This document shows positions 9,015 to 18,445 of a DNA stretch of 36,485 bases, piece by piece. The translations under genes and the position numbers were made by a program. Numbering within the stretch: the stretch's first letter is position 1; each line of letters starts with the position of its first letter. Where the stretch lies: NCBI GenBank assembly GCA_947464415.1, contig CANHWU010000009.1, forward strand, positions 1 through 36,485. Reading direction: 5' to 3'. A model generated the notes under the pieces. That model worked only from the letters and a program-made list of their open reading frames with translations. It was not told where the DNA came from and ran no database searches. Source of the DNA: Flavobacteriales bacterium (GTDB lineage Bacteria > Bacteroidota > Bacteroidia > Flavobacteriales_D > Sanyastnellaceae).

Positions 9015-10382
9015 TCATGGGAGGGGAGAGTAGTGTTGATCAATTAGATATACGAGTGAAGTCATAGCAGCGGCTCCTAGTTGCAATTCTCTTTTGTTGA
9101 CGTTTTCAAATACATCATTATGAGTGTGATGGTAGTCGAAATATCTTTGGTTATCCACTGTTAATGCAAATAAGGCGACTTCATCGTTTTTGAGGGGTGC
9201 AATATCTACACCGCTCCAACCTCTCTTAAAAGAATGGAGTTGATAGGGTTCAAAAAGAGATGTCCATGTCATGAATTCATTAAATCTGTTATCTGGAGAT
9301 TGGCTGCTGAATCCACGTGGAGTGAATCCACCGCCGTCGCTTTCAATGGCAGCCAAGTGTCGCTCTCCTTTTTCAACTGTTTTTTTGGCATAGATGATAC
9401 CACCATCGTTTCCAAATTCCTCATTGATGAAAAGCACCACTCTGATGGTGCGTTTCGGTTTATATCCCATAGCCACCAGGGTGCGAAGCACTTCTATCGA
9501 TTGAACACATCCCGTTCCGTCATCGTGTGCACCCTCTCCCACATCCCAAGAATCCAAATGGCCGCCGATGGTAATGATTTCGTTGGGAAAGTCCCTGCCT
9601 TTAATCTCTCCAATCACATTGGCTTGCATTACTCTTGCGCTGTTTACACAATCCAATTGAATCTCGATTTGGACATCATTGTTTTGTGTTAAGAGCTTAG
9701 AAAGATTTTTAGAATGAAAACTACTCAACGCGGCACTGGGAATACCTGCGGGGTCCATGGCGCCGGTGTGTGGAAATTGATCATCTGCCAGTGTTAACGA
9801 ACGAATGATGCATCCAATGGCGCCTAATTTTTCTGCCTCAGCAGGGCCTCTTCTTCTGATTTCCCCGCCACCGCCATAGGCTGCGCCTGTATTGATCAAT
9901 GCAGCATCGAGTGGTTTATTGATAAAGACAATTTTCCCTCTCACCTGCTCTGAATTTAATGCTGAAAGCTCTTGCATCGACTTAACTTCAATAATGGCTC
10001 CCTTGATATGACCTCCAACAGAACCACCCAGTGCCACAACGGGAATATCCTCAGTTTTTCCATTCGAGATGATTTTCCCCCACTCATTTTTCCCCCTACT
10101 CCAATGCGGTACTTCTACGGGCATTAAATAAGCGTTATCTGCTCCAAGCTTTTCAAGTCTTTCTTTTCCCCAATCTATGGCTTTATCTGCTGAAGGTGAA
10201 CCTGCTACTCGATGTCCAATGTTTTTACACAAATATCTTAGCTCTTCATAGCATGTACTATTCAACAGAATTTCGTTATATATTTTACTAATAAAAGCCG
10301 AATCCTCCTTGATTGTTTGGCCTAAACAAATGTTGTGGTAAAATACAATTATTGAGATGGAAAATATCTTTATATACTTCAT
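9015..10382 (-). CDS. M28 family metallopeptidase (carboxypeptidase Q-like)
   Basis: GGHLDSWDVGEGAHDDGTG, FINEEFGNDGG, AIESDGGG, YHHTHNDVFENV give a complete set of M28 metal ligands; PA-like insert; signal peptide. Confidence 0.93.
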   Translation of the reverse strand: MKYIKIFSISIIVFYHNICLGQTIKEDSAFISKIYNEILLNSTCYEELRYLCKNIGHRVAGSPSADKAIDWGKERLEKLGADNAYLMPVEVPHWSRGKNEWGKIISNGKTEDIPVVALGGSVGGHIKGAIIEVKSMQELSALNSEQVRGKIVFINKPLDAALINTGAAYGGGGEIRRRGPAEAEKLGAIGCIIRSLTLADDQFPHTGAMDPAGIPSAALSSFHSKNLSKLLTQNNDVQIEIQLDCVNSARVMQANVIGEIKGRDFPNEIITIGGHLDSWDVGEGAHDDGTGCVQSIEVLRTLVAMGYKPKRTIRVVLFINEEFGNDGGIIYAKKTVEKGERHLAAIESDGGGFTPRGFSSQSPDNRFNEFMTWTSLFEPYQLHSFKRGWSGVDIAPLKNDEVALFALTVDNQRYFDYHHTHNDVFENVNKRELQLGAAAMTSLVYLIDQHYSPLP

Positions 10383-11137
10383 ATCATAAATGAACCATTG
10401 TTGATATCAATTGCCTGTCCAGTCATACTGGTTTGTTTTTCACTCATTAAAAATTCAACCCATTGTGCGATTTCCATTGGTTGAGAAAACTTATTGAGGG
10501 GAACGAATGATTTTTGTTGAATGATTTCCTCTTCCAATGCTTTTTCACTTTTGTCCGCAAGGAGTTGAATTCCAGCCATAGCCATATCAGTTTCTACCCA
10601 CCCTGGACAAATGGCATTCACAAGGATTTTTTCTTCTGCCAATTCTACCGCAAGTGATCGCGTCAAACCTAATAGACCTGTCTTGGCTGTGCAGTAGGCA
10701 GTGTATCTTGGAACGCCAAACCTTGCGAGACACGATGAAGTAATAACAATGTTTTTATAGTTTTGGGGGCTATTTCTTAGTAAGGGCAGTAAGTATTCTA
10801 TGGTGAGGTAAGTGCCAGTTAAATTAGTACTGATGATTTCTTCCCAACGATCATTTTCTCCAAAGTGATTTTCTCCCCCTACTCCGGCATTGGCGAAAAT
10901 GGCATTGAGTTCAGTAATCTGGCTTTGCTTCAAATGACTTTGCCAGGCGGCATGATTTCGAATGTCCATATTCCAATACTCATGCGTTTGGTGGTGAGCC
11001 ATCAATTTTTTAGTTTTTTCAAGTTTGTTCTGATCACGGCCAATGCAGATGATTTTATTTTCCGATGTTTGAGAAAGTAAAACAGCCGTTACCTGTCCCA
11101 TTCCTGATCCCGCTCCAGTGATAACAATGTTTTTCAT
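10379..11137 (-). CDS. SDR family NAD(P)-dependent oxidoreductase
   Basis: TGAGSGMG, NAG, YTAYCTAKTGLLG (YxxxK), PGWVETDM. Confidence 0.93.
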   Translation of the reverse strand: MKNIVITGAGSGMGQVTAVLLSQTSENKIICIGRDQNKLEKTKKLMAHHQTHEYWNMDIRNHAAWQSHLKQSQITELNAIFANAGVGGENHFGENDRWEEIISTNLTGTYLTIEYLLPLLRNSPQNYKNIVITSSCLARFGVPRYTAYCTAKTGLLGLTRSLAVELAEEKILVNAICPGWVETDMAMAGIQLLADKSEKALEEEIIQQKSFVPLNKFSQPMEIAQWVEFLMSEKQTSMTGQAIDINNGSFMI

Positions 11138-11150
11138 AAATAGTAATGTT

Positions 11151-11158
11151 CAAAGGTA
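11151..11158 (-). promoter_or_regulatory. Putative -7 element TACCTTTG (minus) for the SDR/M28 operon
   Basis: CAAAGGTA on +, 13 bp upstream of the SDR ATG; fits TAnnTTTG. Confidence 0.45.
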
Positions 11159-11178
11159 ATATATGTGTGATTTCGATT

Positions 11179-11186
11179 TAGTTTTG
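11179..11186 (+). promoter_or_regulatory. Putative -7 element TAGTTTTG for the nitroreductase operon
   Basis: TAnnTTTG match 10 bp upstream of ATG 11197. Confidence 0.45.
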
Positions 11187-11196
11187 AAGGCAAGAT

Positions 11197-11787
11197 ATGC
11201 AATTTAATTTAAGTGAAATTACAGAACTGATTCGCAGCAGACGGTCTGTTGCTCCTGAATTTTTTACCTCTAGAAAAGTGCACAAGGAGCAAGTGGAGCT
11301 TTTGCTGAATAATGCCATTTGGGCACCTACACATGGAATGACGCAACCTTGGAGGTTTATTGTCATCAATGGTGAGGAGAAGGAATCTTTGGCTAAGATT
11401 GCCCAATACGCTATGGTAGAGGGAAAGTCAGCGGATTTGATAAATCCAATGAAGGTGGAACGAATGGTGAGTAGAATAATAACGGCTAGTGTCGTCATTG
11501 CGATTATTCTGAACAGAGAAAAGACAGCAAAAGTGCCTGAATGGGAAGAGGTGGCGGCTATCGGCGCTGCGGTGCAAAATTTACATCTCTCCGCACATGC
11601 TTATGGTCTTGCTGGATTTTGGGCTACACCAGGGATTTTAAAGCATCCAGCGGTAGTAGATTTTCTTTCCTTGGAGGAAGGCCAAACTTGTCTTGGTTTT
11701 TTTTATTTAGGGTATCCTCAAACTCTTGATTTGAAAAGTCATAGAAAACCCATTGAGTATGTGGTGAAATGGAAGTGGAATGAGTAA
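11197..11787 (+). CDS. Nitroreductase family protein
   Basis: IRSRRSVAPEFF, NNAIWAPTHGMTQPWRFIVI, AAIGAAVQNLHLSAHAYGLAGFWATPG, LGFFYLGYP. Confidence 0.92.
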   Translation: MQFNLSEITELIRSRRSVAPEFFTSRKVHKEQVELLLNNAIWAPTHGMTQPWRFIVINGEEKESLAKIAQYAMVEGKSADLINPMKVERMVSRIITASVVIAIILNREKTAKVPEWEEVAAIGAAVQNLHLSAHAYGLAGFWATPGILKHPAVVDFLSLEEGQTCLGFFYLGYPQTLDLKSHRKPIEYVVKWKWNE

Positions 11788-12529
11788 ATATTTTCTTTTT
11801 TTTGGTTGTTTTTTAAGTCAATATTTGTTTGCTCAAGAGCGTATAACTGCTCTGGGAATTCAAGTCAAGCCTATGGTGCCATCTCATTTTTTTGGTACAG
11901 GCCCGTTGACTCTTGAGGGTGATTCATTGCGTGCTACTTTTACCCATAAGACAGGTTGGAGCGGTGGTATGGTAATACGGAAAGGATTGAATAAAATGTG
12001 GAGTATTGAGTCTGGAATTTCCATGATGCAGCGCAACTACCAGTTAGACTTTTACAGTAAGAGATTTGGTCAAGGCGGCAAAACACAATATCGTTTTATT
12101 GGATATGAAATTCCTTTCCAGGCTTTGGTGTATGTTCAACTGGGAAAGCAGGTTTACATGAATGCAAGTGCAGGTGTTAGTTGCAATTTTTATCCAAGCA
12201 ATTTATTGAAACAGGGATTTGTTCAAAAGGATACAACTGTAGTAGATTATTCTGTAAAGACATATAGGGCTAGGTGGAATCAAGTGAGCATTATACTCAA
12301 TTATGGGTTTGAATTTCGATCTAAGAAAAATGGGTACTACTATTTAGGGGCCTCCTATAATCGTCCTTTGAGCATCATTGGGATTTCAGATCTGAGAATG
12401 GAGCAAAATGGCGCTGGTAATAATTTACAGATTCCGATCAATGGAAGTTACTTAACCGTAGATGTAAGGTATTTTTTCCATGAGGATGAAGAGACTTTAA
12501 GAAAAAGAATAAAAAAAGAGGGACAGTAG
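11780..12529 (+). CDS. Outer-membrane beta-barrel protein (hypothetical)
   Basis: Overlaps the nitroreductase stop; signal peptide (..FLSQYLFAQ), alternating amphipathic strands, terminal YLTVDVRYFF. Confidence 0.75.
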   Translation: MSKYFLFFGCFLSQYLFAQERITALGIQVKPMVPSHFFGTGPLTLEGDSLRATFTHKTGWSGGMVIRKGLNKMWSIESGISMMQRNYQLDFYSKRFGQGGKTQYRFIGYEIPFQALVYVQLGKQVYMNASAGVSCNFYPSNLLKQGFVQKDTTVVDYSVKTYRARWNQVSIILNYGFEFRSKKNGYYYLGASYNRPLSIIGISDLRMEQNGAGNNLQIPINGSYLTVDVRYFFHEDEETLRKRIKKEGQ

Positions 12530-12537
12530 TCCCTCTT
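12511..12537 (-). terminator. Rho-independent terminator for the marR-yceI operon, overlapping the 3' end of the convergent gene
   Basis: AAGAGGGAC/GTCCCTCTT arms with AGTA loop; A7 tract on + gives a T tract on the minus strand. Confidence 0.85.
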
Positions 12538-12558
12538 AAACGTGCTTGTAATCGAGAA

Positions 12559-13140
12559 TTAAATCTTTGCTTTTAAGTCAAACTTCATTTTGACTTCATT
12601 TTTGGCCGCGTATTCGCCCGCGCTTGGGTATTTTACATTGAACAATGATCGGTCAAATGTCAAGTCGCCAACGACATGGATGCTTCCCCCGTCACTGTCA
12701 ATTTTTACTGGAAATGCAATTTCTTGGCTAATGCCTTTAACCGTTAATTTCCCTTTGATTTGGTGGGTGGTACCATTATTCCCCTTTGCGGGTGAGCAAT
12801 TGGTGATCTCAAAGCTGGCGTCTGGATATTGAGCGGTATTAAAGAAATCTTCGGCCTTTAAATGGTTGATCAACTTCGAATTCGTACCTGGATCTTTAAT
12901 ATCTGTGCATGTCATCTCATTCATGTTAATCTTCACCCTTCCTGAGGCGATATTGTTTTTCATAACCACAACATTACCACTGGAGATGGCTACCGTACCG
13001 TCATGGCCACCACCTGTTAAATTTTCTCCTCTCCAATTCACCACCGATCCTTTGTAATCTACGATGTACTTTCCATCTTTCATTTGTGCAAACCCAGTGG
13101 TTGCTAGCGCAGTGAGCGCAATCATCATGATTTTTTTCAT
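12559..13140 (-). CDS. YceI family protein
   Basis: Signal peptide, VVNWRGENLTGGGHDGTV, KLINHLKAEDFFNTAQYPDASFEI, LTVKGISQEIAFPV, LTFDRSLFNVKYPS. Confidence 0.93.
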   Translation of the reverse strand: MKKIMMIALTALATTGFAQMKDGKYIVDYKGSVVNWRGENLTGGGHDGTVAISSGNVVVMKNNIASGRVKINMNEMTCTDIKDPGTNSKLINHLKAEDFFNTAQYPDASFEITNCSPAKGNNGTTHQIKGKLTVKGISQEIAFPVKIDSDGGSIHVVGDLTFDRSLFNVKYPSAGEYAAKNEVKMKFDLKAKI

Positions 13141-13637
13141 TTTTTTGATTTTATTGGTTTATGATTTTTGTGATTATTTGATTCATTGTAATCTCTAAGC
13201 TCATCTAATAGTGAATTAAACAGCTTCGCCTCTTTAACATCGATTTGAAGAAAAGGTTCAGTAGCCCTTTCAATGGGTTCCTTCAATTTATCCAATAGTG
13301 CTAGTCCAGTAGTGGTGATCTTAATATCCATTTGTCTTCTATCCGAACTGTTGATTTTTCTCGTTACCAAATCTTTCCCCACCAATTTATCGATCAGTCG
13401 AGAGGTATTAGAAGACCGATCGATCATTCTGCCACTAATTTCCCCGAGATTCATATAACGGTCTTTACTTCCTCGGAGAATTCTTAAAATGTTGTACTGA
13501 GGTGGTGTAATTCCTTCCTCTCGTAGGTGGTAAAGCTGCATTCTATTGAGCCAGGACGATGTGAAAAGAATATTGAGCATGAGCTTGTGTTGCTCGCTCT
13601 GAAATTGTACTTGCTGTAGTTCTAATTCTAATTTCAC
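13137..13637 (-). CDS. MarR family transcriptional regulator
   Basis: GITPPQYNILRILRGS, DRSSNTSRLIDKLVGKDLVTRKINSSDRRQMDIKITTTG wHTH; 4-bp overlap with yceI. Confidence 0.93.
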   Translation of the reverse strand: MKLELELQQVQFQSEQHKLMLNILFTSSWLNRMQLYHLREEGITPPQYNILRILRGSKDRYMNLGEISGRMIDRSSNTSRLIDKLVGKDLVTRKINSSDRRQMDIKITTTGLALLDKLKEPIERATEPFLQIDVKEAKLFNSLLDELRDYNESNNHKNHKPIKSKK

Positions 13638-13641
13638 CTGA

Positions 13642-13649
13642 CAAAAGTA
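13642..13649 (-). promoter_or_regulatory. Putative -7 element TACTTTTG (minus) for marR
   Basis: CAAAAGTA on +, 4 bp from the marR ATG; CAAA at 13673-13676 could be the -33 TTTG. Confidence 0.5.
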
Positions 13650-13699
13650 TGTTGAAACATTAAATGTAGGTACAAATAAATGTTAAAAAAGATATTTAG

Positions 13700-13707
13700 T
13701 ATATTTG
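13700..13707 (+). promoter_or_regulatory. Putative -7 element TATATTTG for the 13712 operon
   Basis: TAnnTTTG match 4 bp upstream of the ATG at 13712. Confidence 0.5.
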
Positions 13708-13711
13708 ACCT

Positions 13712-14242
13712 ATGAGGAAATTTAGTCTCTTACTTCTTTTTGTTGCTTTGAGTTCGCAATTTTTGTTGGCCCAAGGGGATCCTAAAACAGCAAAAAAAAT
13801 GATTCAACTTTCAGGAAAAATCACTTCTGCCATTTGGCCAGATACTTTGGGTAAAGGCATAAAACGCGGATTAGTTGAAGCGTATGCTGATGGAAAGAAA
13901 ATCGCTATGGATAGCGCTAGTTCCAGCGGTCAGTACAAATTTAAGAAATTGCCTTATTATCCGACTATTCAGCTTGTGTACAAAGGCGATGGTCATTTGC
14001 AAAAAATCATTGATGTTGACATGACAGAGTTTGGTGAGGACAATGCTCAACAATTACAATTGGAATTGGATGTAGTGTTGTATCGAGATAACCAATATTT
14101 GGGAGTTAATTTTTTGAAAACGATGCCCTTTGGTCGGGGCCGATATATGATTAAAAAGAAGCAGTGGAATTGGGACAAAAAATACAAAGAAGAAATGCGA
14201 ATTAGGTTGGATGAAGTATTGAGGGCTTATCATGAGGAATAA
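13712..14242 (+). CDS. Secreted hypothetical protein (carboxypeptidase-regulatory-like beta domain possible)
   Basis: Signal peptide MRKFSLLLLFVALSSQFLLAQ, LSGKITSAIWPDTLGKGIKRGLVEAYADGKKI...GQYKFKKLP. Confidence 0.7.
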   Translation: MRKFSLLLLFVALSSQFLLAQGDPKTAKKMIQLSGKITSAIWPDTLGKGIKRGLVEAYADGKKIAMDSASSSGQYKFKKLPYYPTIQLVYKGDGHLQKIIDVDMTEFGEDNAQQLQLELDVVLYRDNQYLGVNFLKTMPFGRGRYMIKKKQWNWDKKYKEEMRIRLDEVLRAYHEE

Positions 14243-16085
14243 AGAGAGCGAGGAGAAGAAACAGAGGATTTCAAAGCAAGGATTAAAAAATTCTTTACGA
14301 GTTTTTCGATATATACAACCCTACGGTGGGTCGTTTTTTTTCGGCATTATTTTACTCTCCTTGTCTGGAATATTGGTCATTACGATCACGGCTCTTTTGG
14401 GGTTACTCATGACACCAGGGGACATACTTACTGTGCCAGGAGGGGGCATTACGCAAAAATCTCTGAGTATTTTCATCGGGGGGCTAGACTTTTCTTCTAG
14501 TCAAGGGGTATTGGCCGCATTGGTGTTTTTGTTGCTTATCCAAGGTGTTTTTTCTTTTATCAGGGTATACCTTTTTGCCTATGTAACTGAGAATGCAATG
14601 CTCGAATTGAGAAGTGATGCGTTTAAGAAAATGATCGCAAAGTCAATGGATTTCTATCACACATCGCGAGTTGGAGATTTGGTGACTCGTATTTCCAGTG
14701 ACATCACTTCCGTTCAAGAGACCCTAACTATTACATTGGCGGAGTTTATCAGACAAACGGTCATTATTGTTTTTGGTGTCGGTTGTTTAGTGGCTTTTTC
14801 TTTAGAGCTAACCTTAGTGATGCTTTGTTCTTTACCAGTTATTATCGTGGTAATGGTATTTTTTGGGAAATTTATCCGAAAATTAGGCAAGGAGACTCAA
14901 GATAAAGTGGCCGATAGTGGGAATATAGTGAATGAAGCCTTAATGGGAATTGTTAATGTAAAAAGTTATGCCAACGAGTGGTGGGAATGGAGGAGATTCC
15001 GAAGCAGTGTGGAAAAGGTGAAGTCTTTTGGTATGCGAGGCGCTATTTGGAGAGGAATGTTCGGTACCTTTATCATCATTTTTTTGTTCGGTGCTTTAGG
15101 TTTGGTCATTGGATATGGTGCACATTTGAATCAGAAGGGCGAACTCCCCAAAGAAGTGTTACCTCAATTTATTATGCTTACCGGTTTGGTGGCAGGATCA
15201 ATCGGTGGACTTGCCAGTCAATTGGGAAGTTTACAAAGGGGAATTGGGGTGATTGAAACCATTATGGAGCTCATAGACTCTTCCGATGAAGGGGTGGAGT
15301 TTGAGCCCATGACAGATCAAGGCGAAATCAAGCCTAACATCGTTTTTAGCAATGTTTCATTTTCTTATCCCACAAGACCAGATATTGTGGTTCTGAATGA
15401 CATTAGTTTTGAAATTCCTGAAGGAACCAAATTGGCCATCGTAGGACAAAGCGGTTCAGGGAAGTCTACCATTGCCTCTTTGGTTTTAAGATTCTTTGAA
15501 CCCACGAGCGGTGCCATTTTTTGGTCAGGTCAAAATGCCCTTCAATTTTCTAAGAGTCAGATCAGAAATCAGATTGCTTTTGTTCCCCAAGAAGTTATTT
15601 TATTTGGCGGGACCATCAAGGAGAATATTCTGTATGGAAATCCATCAGCAGATGAAGATGCTATACAAAAAGTAGTGAAAGATGCCAATATTGCGGAGTT
15701 TGCGAATTCCTTTCCTGAGGGATTGGAAACCCTTGTCGGGGAGAGGGGGGTTCAACTTTCTGGTGGGCAACGTCAAAGGATTGCCATTGCAAGGGCCATG
15801 ATCAGAAATCCAAAATTGTTGATACTAGATGAGGCGACGAGTGCCTTGGATTCCAACAGCGAAAGACAAGTGCAGGAGGCCCTTAATAAATTGATGGCGG
15901 GAAGAACCAGTATAGTTATTGCACATCGACTTTCTACAATCCAAGATTGTGATCAAATTTTGGTTGTAGAAAAGGGAAAAATACTGGAAATCGGAACCCA
16001 CGAGGCTCTCCTATCAAAGGAAAAGAGTGTCTATGCAGAGATGCTTAAGATGCAAAATTTTATTCAAACGAATGAGCAAGGTTAA
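14232..16085 (+). CDS. ABC transporter ATP-binding protein/permease (MsbA-like exporter)
   Basis: Six-TM domain, Walker A GQSGSGKST, signature LSGGQRQR, LLILDEATSALD, IVIAHRLST. Confidence 0.95.
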   Translation: MRNKESEEKKQRISKQGLKNSLRVFRYIQPYGGSFFFGIILLSLSGILVITITALLGLLMTPGDILTVPGGGITQKSLSIFIGGLDFSSSQGVLAALVFLLLIQGVFSFIRVYLFAYVTENAMLELRSDAFKKMIAKSMDFYHTSRVGDLVTRISSDITSVQETLTITLAEFIRQTVIIVFGVGCLVAFSLELTLVMLCSLPVIIVVMVFFGKFIRKLGKETQDKVADSGNIVNEALMGIVNVKSYANEWWEWRRFRSSVEKVKSFGMRGAIWRGMFGTFIIIFLFGALGLVIGYGAHLNQKGELPKEVLPQFIMLTGLVAGSIGGLASQLGSLQRGIGVIETIMELIDSSDEGVEFEPMTDQGEIKPNIVFSNVSFSYPTRPDIVVLNDISFEIPEGTKLAIVGQSGSGKSTIASLVLRFFEPTSGAIFWSGQNALQFSKSQIRNQIAFVPQEVILFGGTIKENILYGNPSADEDAIQKVVKDANIAEFANSFPEGLETLVGERGVQLSGGQRQRIAIARAMIRNPKLLILDEATSALDSNSERQVQEALNKLMAGRTSIVIAHRLSTIQDCDQILVVEKGKILEIGTHEALLSKEKSVYAEMLKMQNFIQTNEQG

Positions 16086-17388
16086 TTCTTCTTTTTTATT
16101 TCCTACCAAAACTACTTCGTGGCTTTACTCTGTGCTTTATCCATGGGTAGCAAAAGGGATTGATTTATTCGTAGATGATTTGGAAGTAGATGGTCTGCAA
16201 AATATTCCAAAAGAAGGACCATTAATGTTGGTGGCTAATCATCAGAATGCTATGTTTGATCCTCTCATTTGTTGTCGAGTATTCCCAAGACAATTGCATT
16301 GGCTGACCCGTTCAGATGTATTCAAAAATAAGAAAATAGCCTCTTTTTTACACGCTATTCATATGTTGCCCATTTATCGGGAAAAAGACAATGTGGCCGA
16401 TCAAATGGAAAGGAATGAAGAGGTTTTTAAAGTTTGTAGAGAGAGGTTATCGAAGGGGGCTGTAATTGCGATGTTTCCAGAAGGTTCACATAGAGGTAAA
16501 AAACAACTCATGACGCCACTGAAAAAGGGATTCGCGAGATTGGCGTTTAGTTCGATAGAGAAAGATTCAAGGTTGATGAATCTGAAAGTTTTACCGATGG
16601 CATTGGATTATAGCAGTTTTGTGGAATACCAGCCGAAGATATTACTCAAAATTGGTCGACCGATTCCGGTGAGAAATTTTTGGGATCAGTATTTGGAAGA
16701 TCAGAGCAAGGCGATTAATCTCTTGGTGAAGGAAACCTCGGAATCTCTCTCTTCTCTGATGATTGATATCAGAGATAATGAGCATTATGATGACTTGATG
16801 CTGTTGTCTCCACTATTTAGCATGCCTCGCTCTGAAAAGGCGATACTAGGATTTACAAGGTATCAGAAATTCATCCAAGAATGGCCGAGCATGAGTGAAT
16901 CTGCTAAGAGCAATTGTATGCGCTATCTTGAAATAGCCCATGAAATGGAAATACATCCCCAATCCATGGTTCTTTATTCATCTCGGAATTGGAAGATTCA
17001 AATTGCTTATTTCGTGGAATGGTTTCCTGCCGCATTGGGAAGGTTGATTTTTGGTCCTTTGTATTTTCTAACTGAAAAATTTATTCGAAAGAAAGTGAAA
17101 GATGAGTTGTTTTATAATTCAATTCGTTTGGCTTTTTTCACCTTTTTGACTCCTTTTTATTGCTTATTGATAATGGGAGTGATAATGAGTATACTACCCT
17201 TCAGGAACTCCCTAGAAGTAATGGTCGGTTTCTTGTTTTTAGTAGCCATCGGTTTGTTCAGTATTTCTTGGAATAAAACAAGAAGAGTCAGAAGAGAAAT
17301 TAATAAGGCGAAGAGAGCCCAATTACAATTTCCGCAATTATGGCAGGAGGCCATGGAATTACAAAGTAAAATTATATCCCATGATTAA
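16072..17388 (+). CDS. 1-acyl-glycerol-3-phosphate-type acyltransferase (PlsC family)
   Basis: VANHQNAMFDPL (HX4D), MFPEGSHRGKK; ORF extended to 16027, but ATG 16072 overlapping the ABC stop is the likely start; C-terminal TM segments. Confidence 0.9.
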   Translation: MSKVNSSFLFPTKTTSWLYSVLYPWVAKGIDLFVDDLEVDGLQNIPKEGPLMLVANHQNAMFDPLICCRVFPRQLHWLTRSDVFKNKKIASFLHAIHMLPIYREKDNVADQMERNEEVFKVCRERLSKGAVIAMFPEGSHRGKKQLMTPLKKGFARLAFSSIEKDSRLMNLKVLPMALDYSSFVEYQPKILLKIGRPIPVRNFWDQYLEDQSKAINLLVKETSESLSSLMIDIRDNEHYDDLMLLSPLFSMPRSEKAILGFTRYQKFIQEWPSMSESAKSNCMRYLEIAHEMEIHPQSMVLYSSRNWKIQIAYFVEWFPAALGRLIFGPLYFLTEKFIRKKVKDELFYNSIRLAFFTFLTPFYCLLIMGVIMSILPFRNSLEVMVGFLFLVAIGLFSISWNKTRRVRREINKAKRAQLQFPQLWQEAMELQSKIISHD

Positions 17389-18445
17389 AAAGGTTGCAAG
17401 AGTCAATGGTATGCAGCATATCGGAATAGCGGTTAGTGATATGGACGTTATGTTGCCGCTATACAGAAAATTGTTTGGTCTGGATATTCCTTTTTTCGAT
17501 TCGGTTCAACCTGCGCCGCTCATGGATGTTTATACGAGGAATCAAACCATTACGAAAAGAGCGTCGATGGTGATTAATTTACAAGGAGGGTGTGCCATGG
17601 AGGTGATTCAGCCTACTTCTTTTGTACCCACCGCCAATAAGCAAGTATTTCAATGGGGCGACGTGGGTATCAATGCTGTAGTGATGAAGTCAAGGGATGT
17701 CCATAGAAGTCACGAGGTTGTATGCGGTGTTGTGGAGAGTTGTTATCCAGTGGAAGAACGTCCGGATGGAAGGGCGGTGTTCAGTTTAAAAGATCCTGAT
17801 GGAAATATCTTTCAGTTTACAGCGGATGAAAATTGGTATACGAATAATGGACATCACTCTGGAGGCGTACTTGGTTGTGTAATGGGCGTCAGTGATATAG
17901 AGAAATCTTTGCGCTTGTACTCGGATTTGTTGGGTTTTGATCAAAAAGTGTGGGATGAAACAGGGGTGTTTTCGGATTGGCAACATTTACCGGGAGGAAA
18001 TCAAAAATATAGGAGGGTATTGCTAACGGCATCCAAACCGACAGGTGGTGGATTTGCTCGGGTAACTGGGAGAAACTATATTGAATTGGTGCAGGCTTTG
18101 GATAGAACGCCCAATAAGATTTTTAAAGGGAGAATCTGGGGTGATTTGGGCTTTGTGCATCTTGGTTTGGACGTTAAGGGAATGTCAGAGTTGGGTCAAA
18201 ATTTAGCCGAAAAAGGTTTTCCATTCACTTGTGATAGCAACGCTGCACTGAGCATGGGGAAAACAAAAGTGCATTGTGTTTATATAGACGATCCCGATGG
18301 TATCTTGATTGAACTGATTGAAGTATATAAGGTTCCTATTGTGGAGAAATGGGGTATTTTCTTAAATGTAGAAAAACGCGATCCTCTTCAACCGCTTCCT
18401 GATTTCATGCTCAAAGCATTGCGCTTTAGCAGAATCAAGGATTGA
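17381..18445 (+). CDS. VOC family protein (tandem glyoxalase/dioxygenase-like modules)
   Basis: MQHIGIAVSDMDVMLPLYRKLFGLD; FSLKDPDGNIFQF; VLGCVMGVSDIEKSLRLYSDLLGFD; IDDPDGILIELIEV. Confidence 0.88.
   Translation: MIKKVARVNGMQHIGIAVSDMDVMLPLYRKLFGLDIPFFDSVQPAPLMDVYTRNQTITKRASMVINLQGGCAMEVIQPTSFVPTANKQVFQWGDVGINAVVMKSRDVHRSHEVVCGVVESCYPVEERPDGRAVFSLKDPDGNIFQFTADENWYTNNGHHSGGVLGCVMGVSDIEKSLRLYSDLLGFDQKVWDETGVFSDWQHLPGGNQKYRRVLLTASKPTGGGFARVTGRNYIELVQALDRTPNKIFKGRIWGDLGFVHLGLDVKGMSELGQNLAEKGFPFTCDSNAALSMGKTKVHCVYIDDPDGILIELIEVYKVPIVEKWGIFLNVEKRDPLQPLPDFMLKALRFSRIKD

Noticed and set aside
9234-9692. 152-aa plus-strand ORF
   Set aside because: Entirely antisense to the well-supported M28 peptidase gene; no recognisable motif; shadow ORF.
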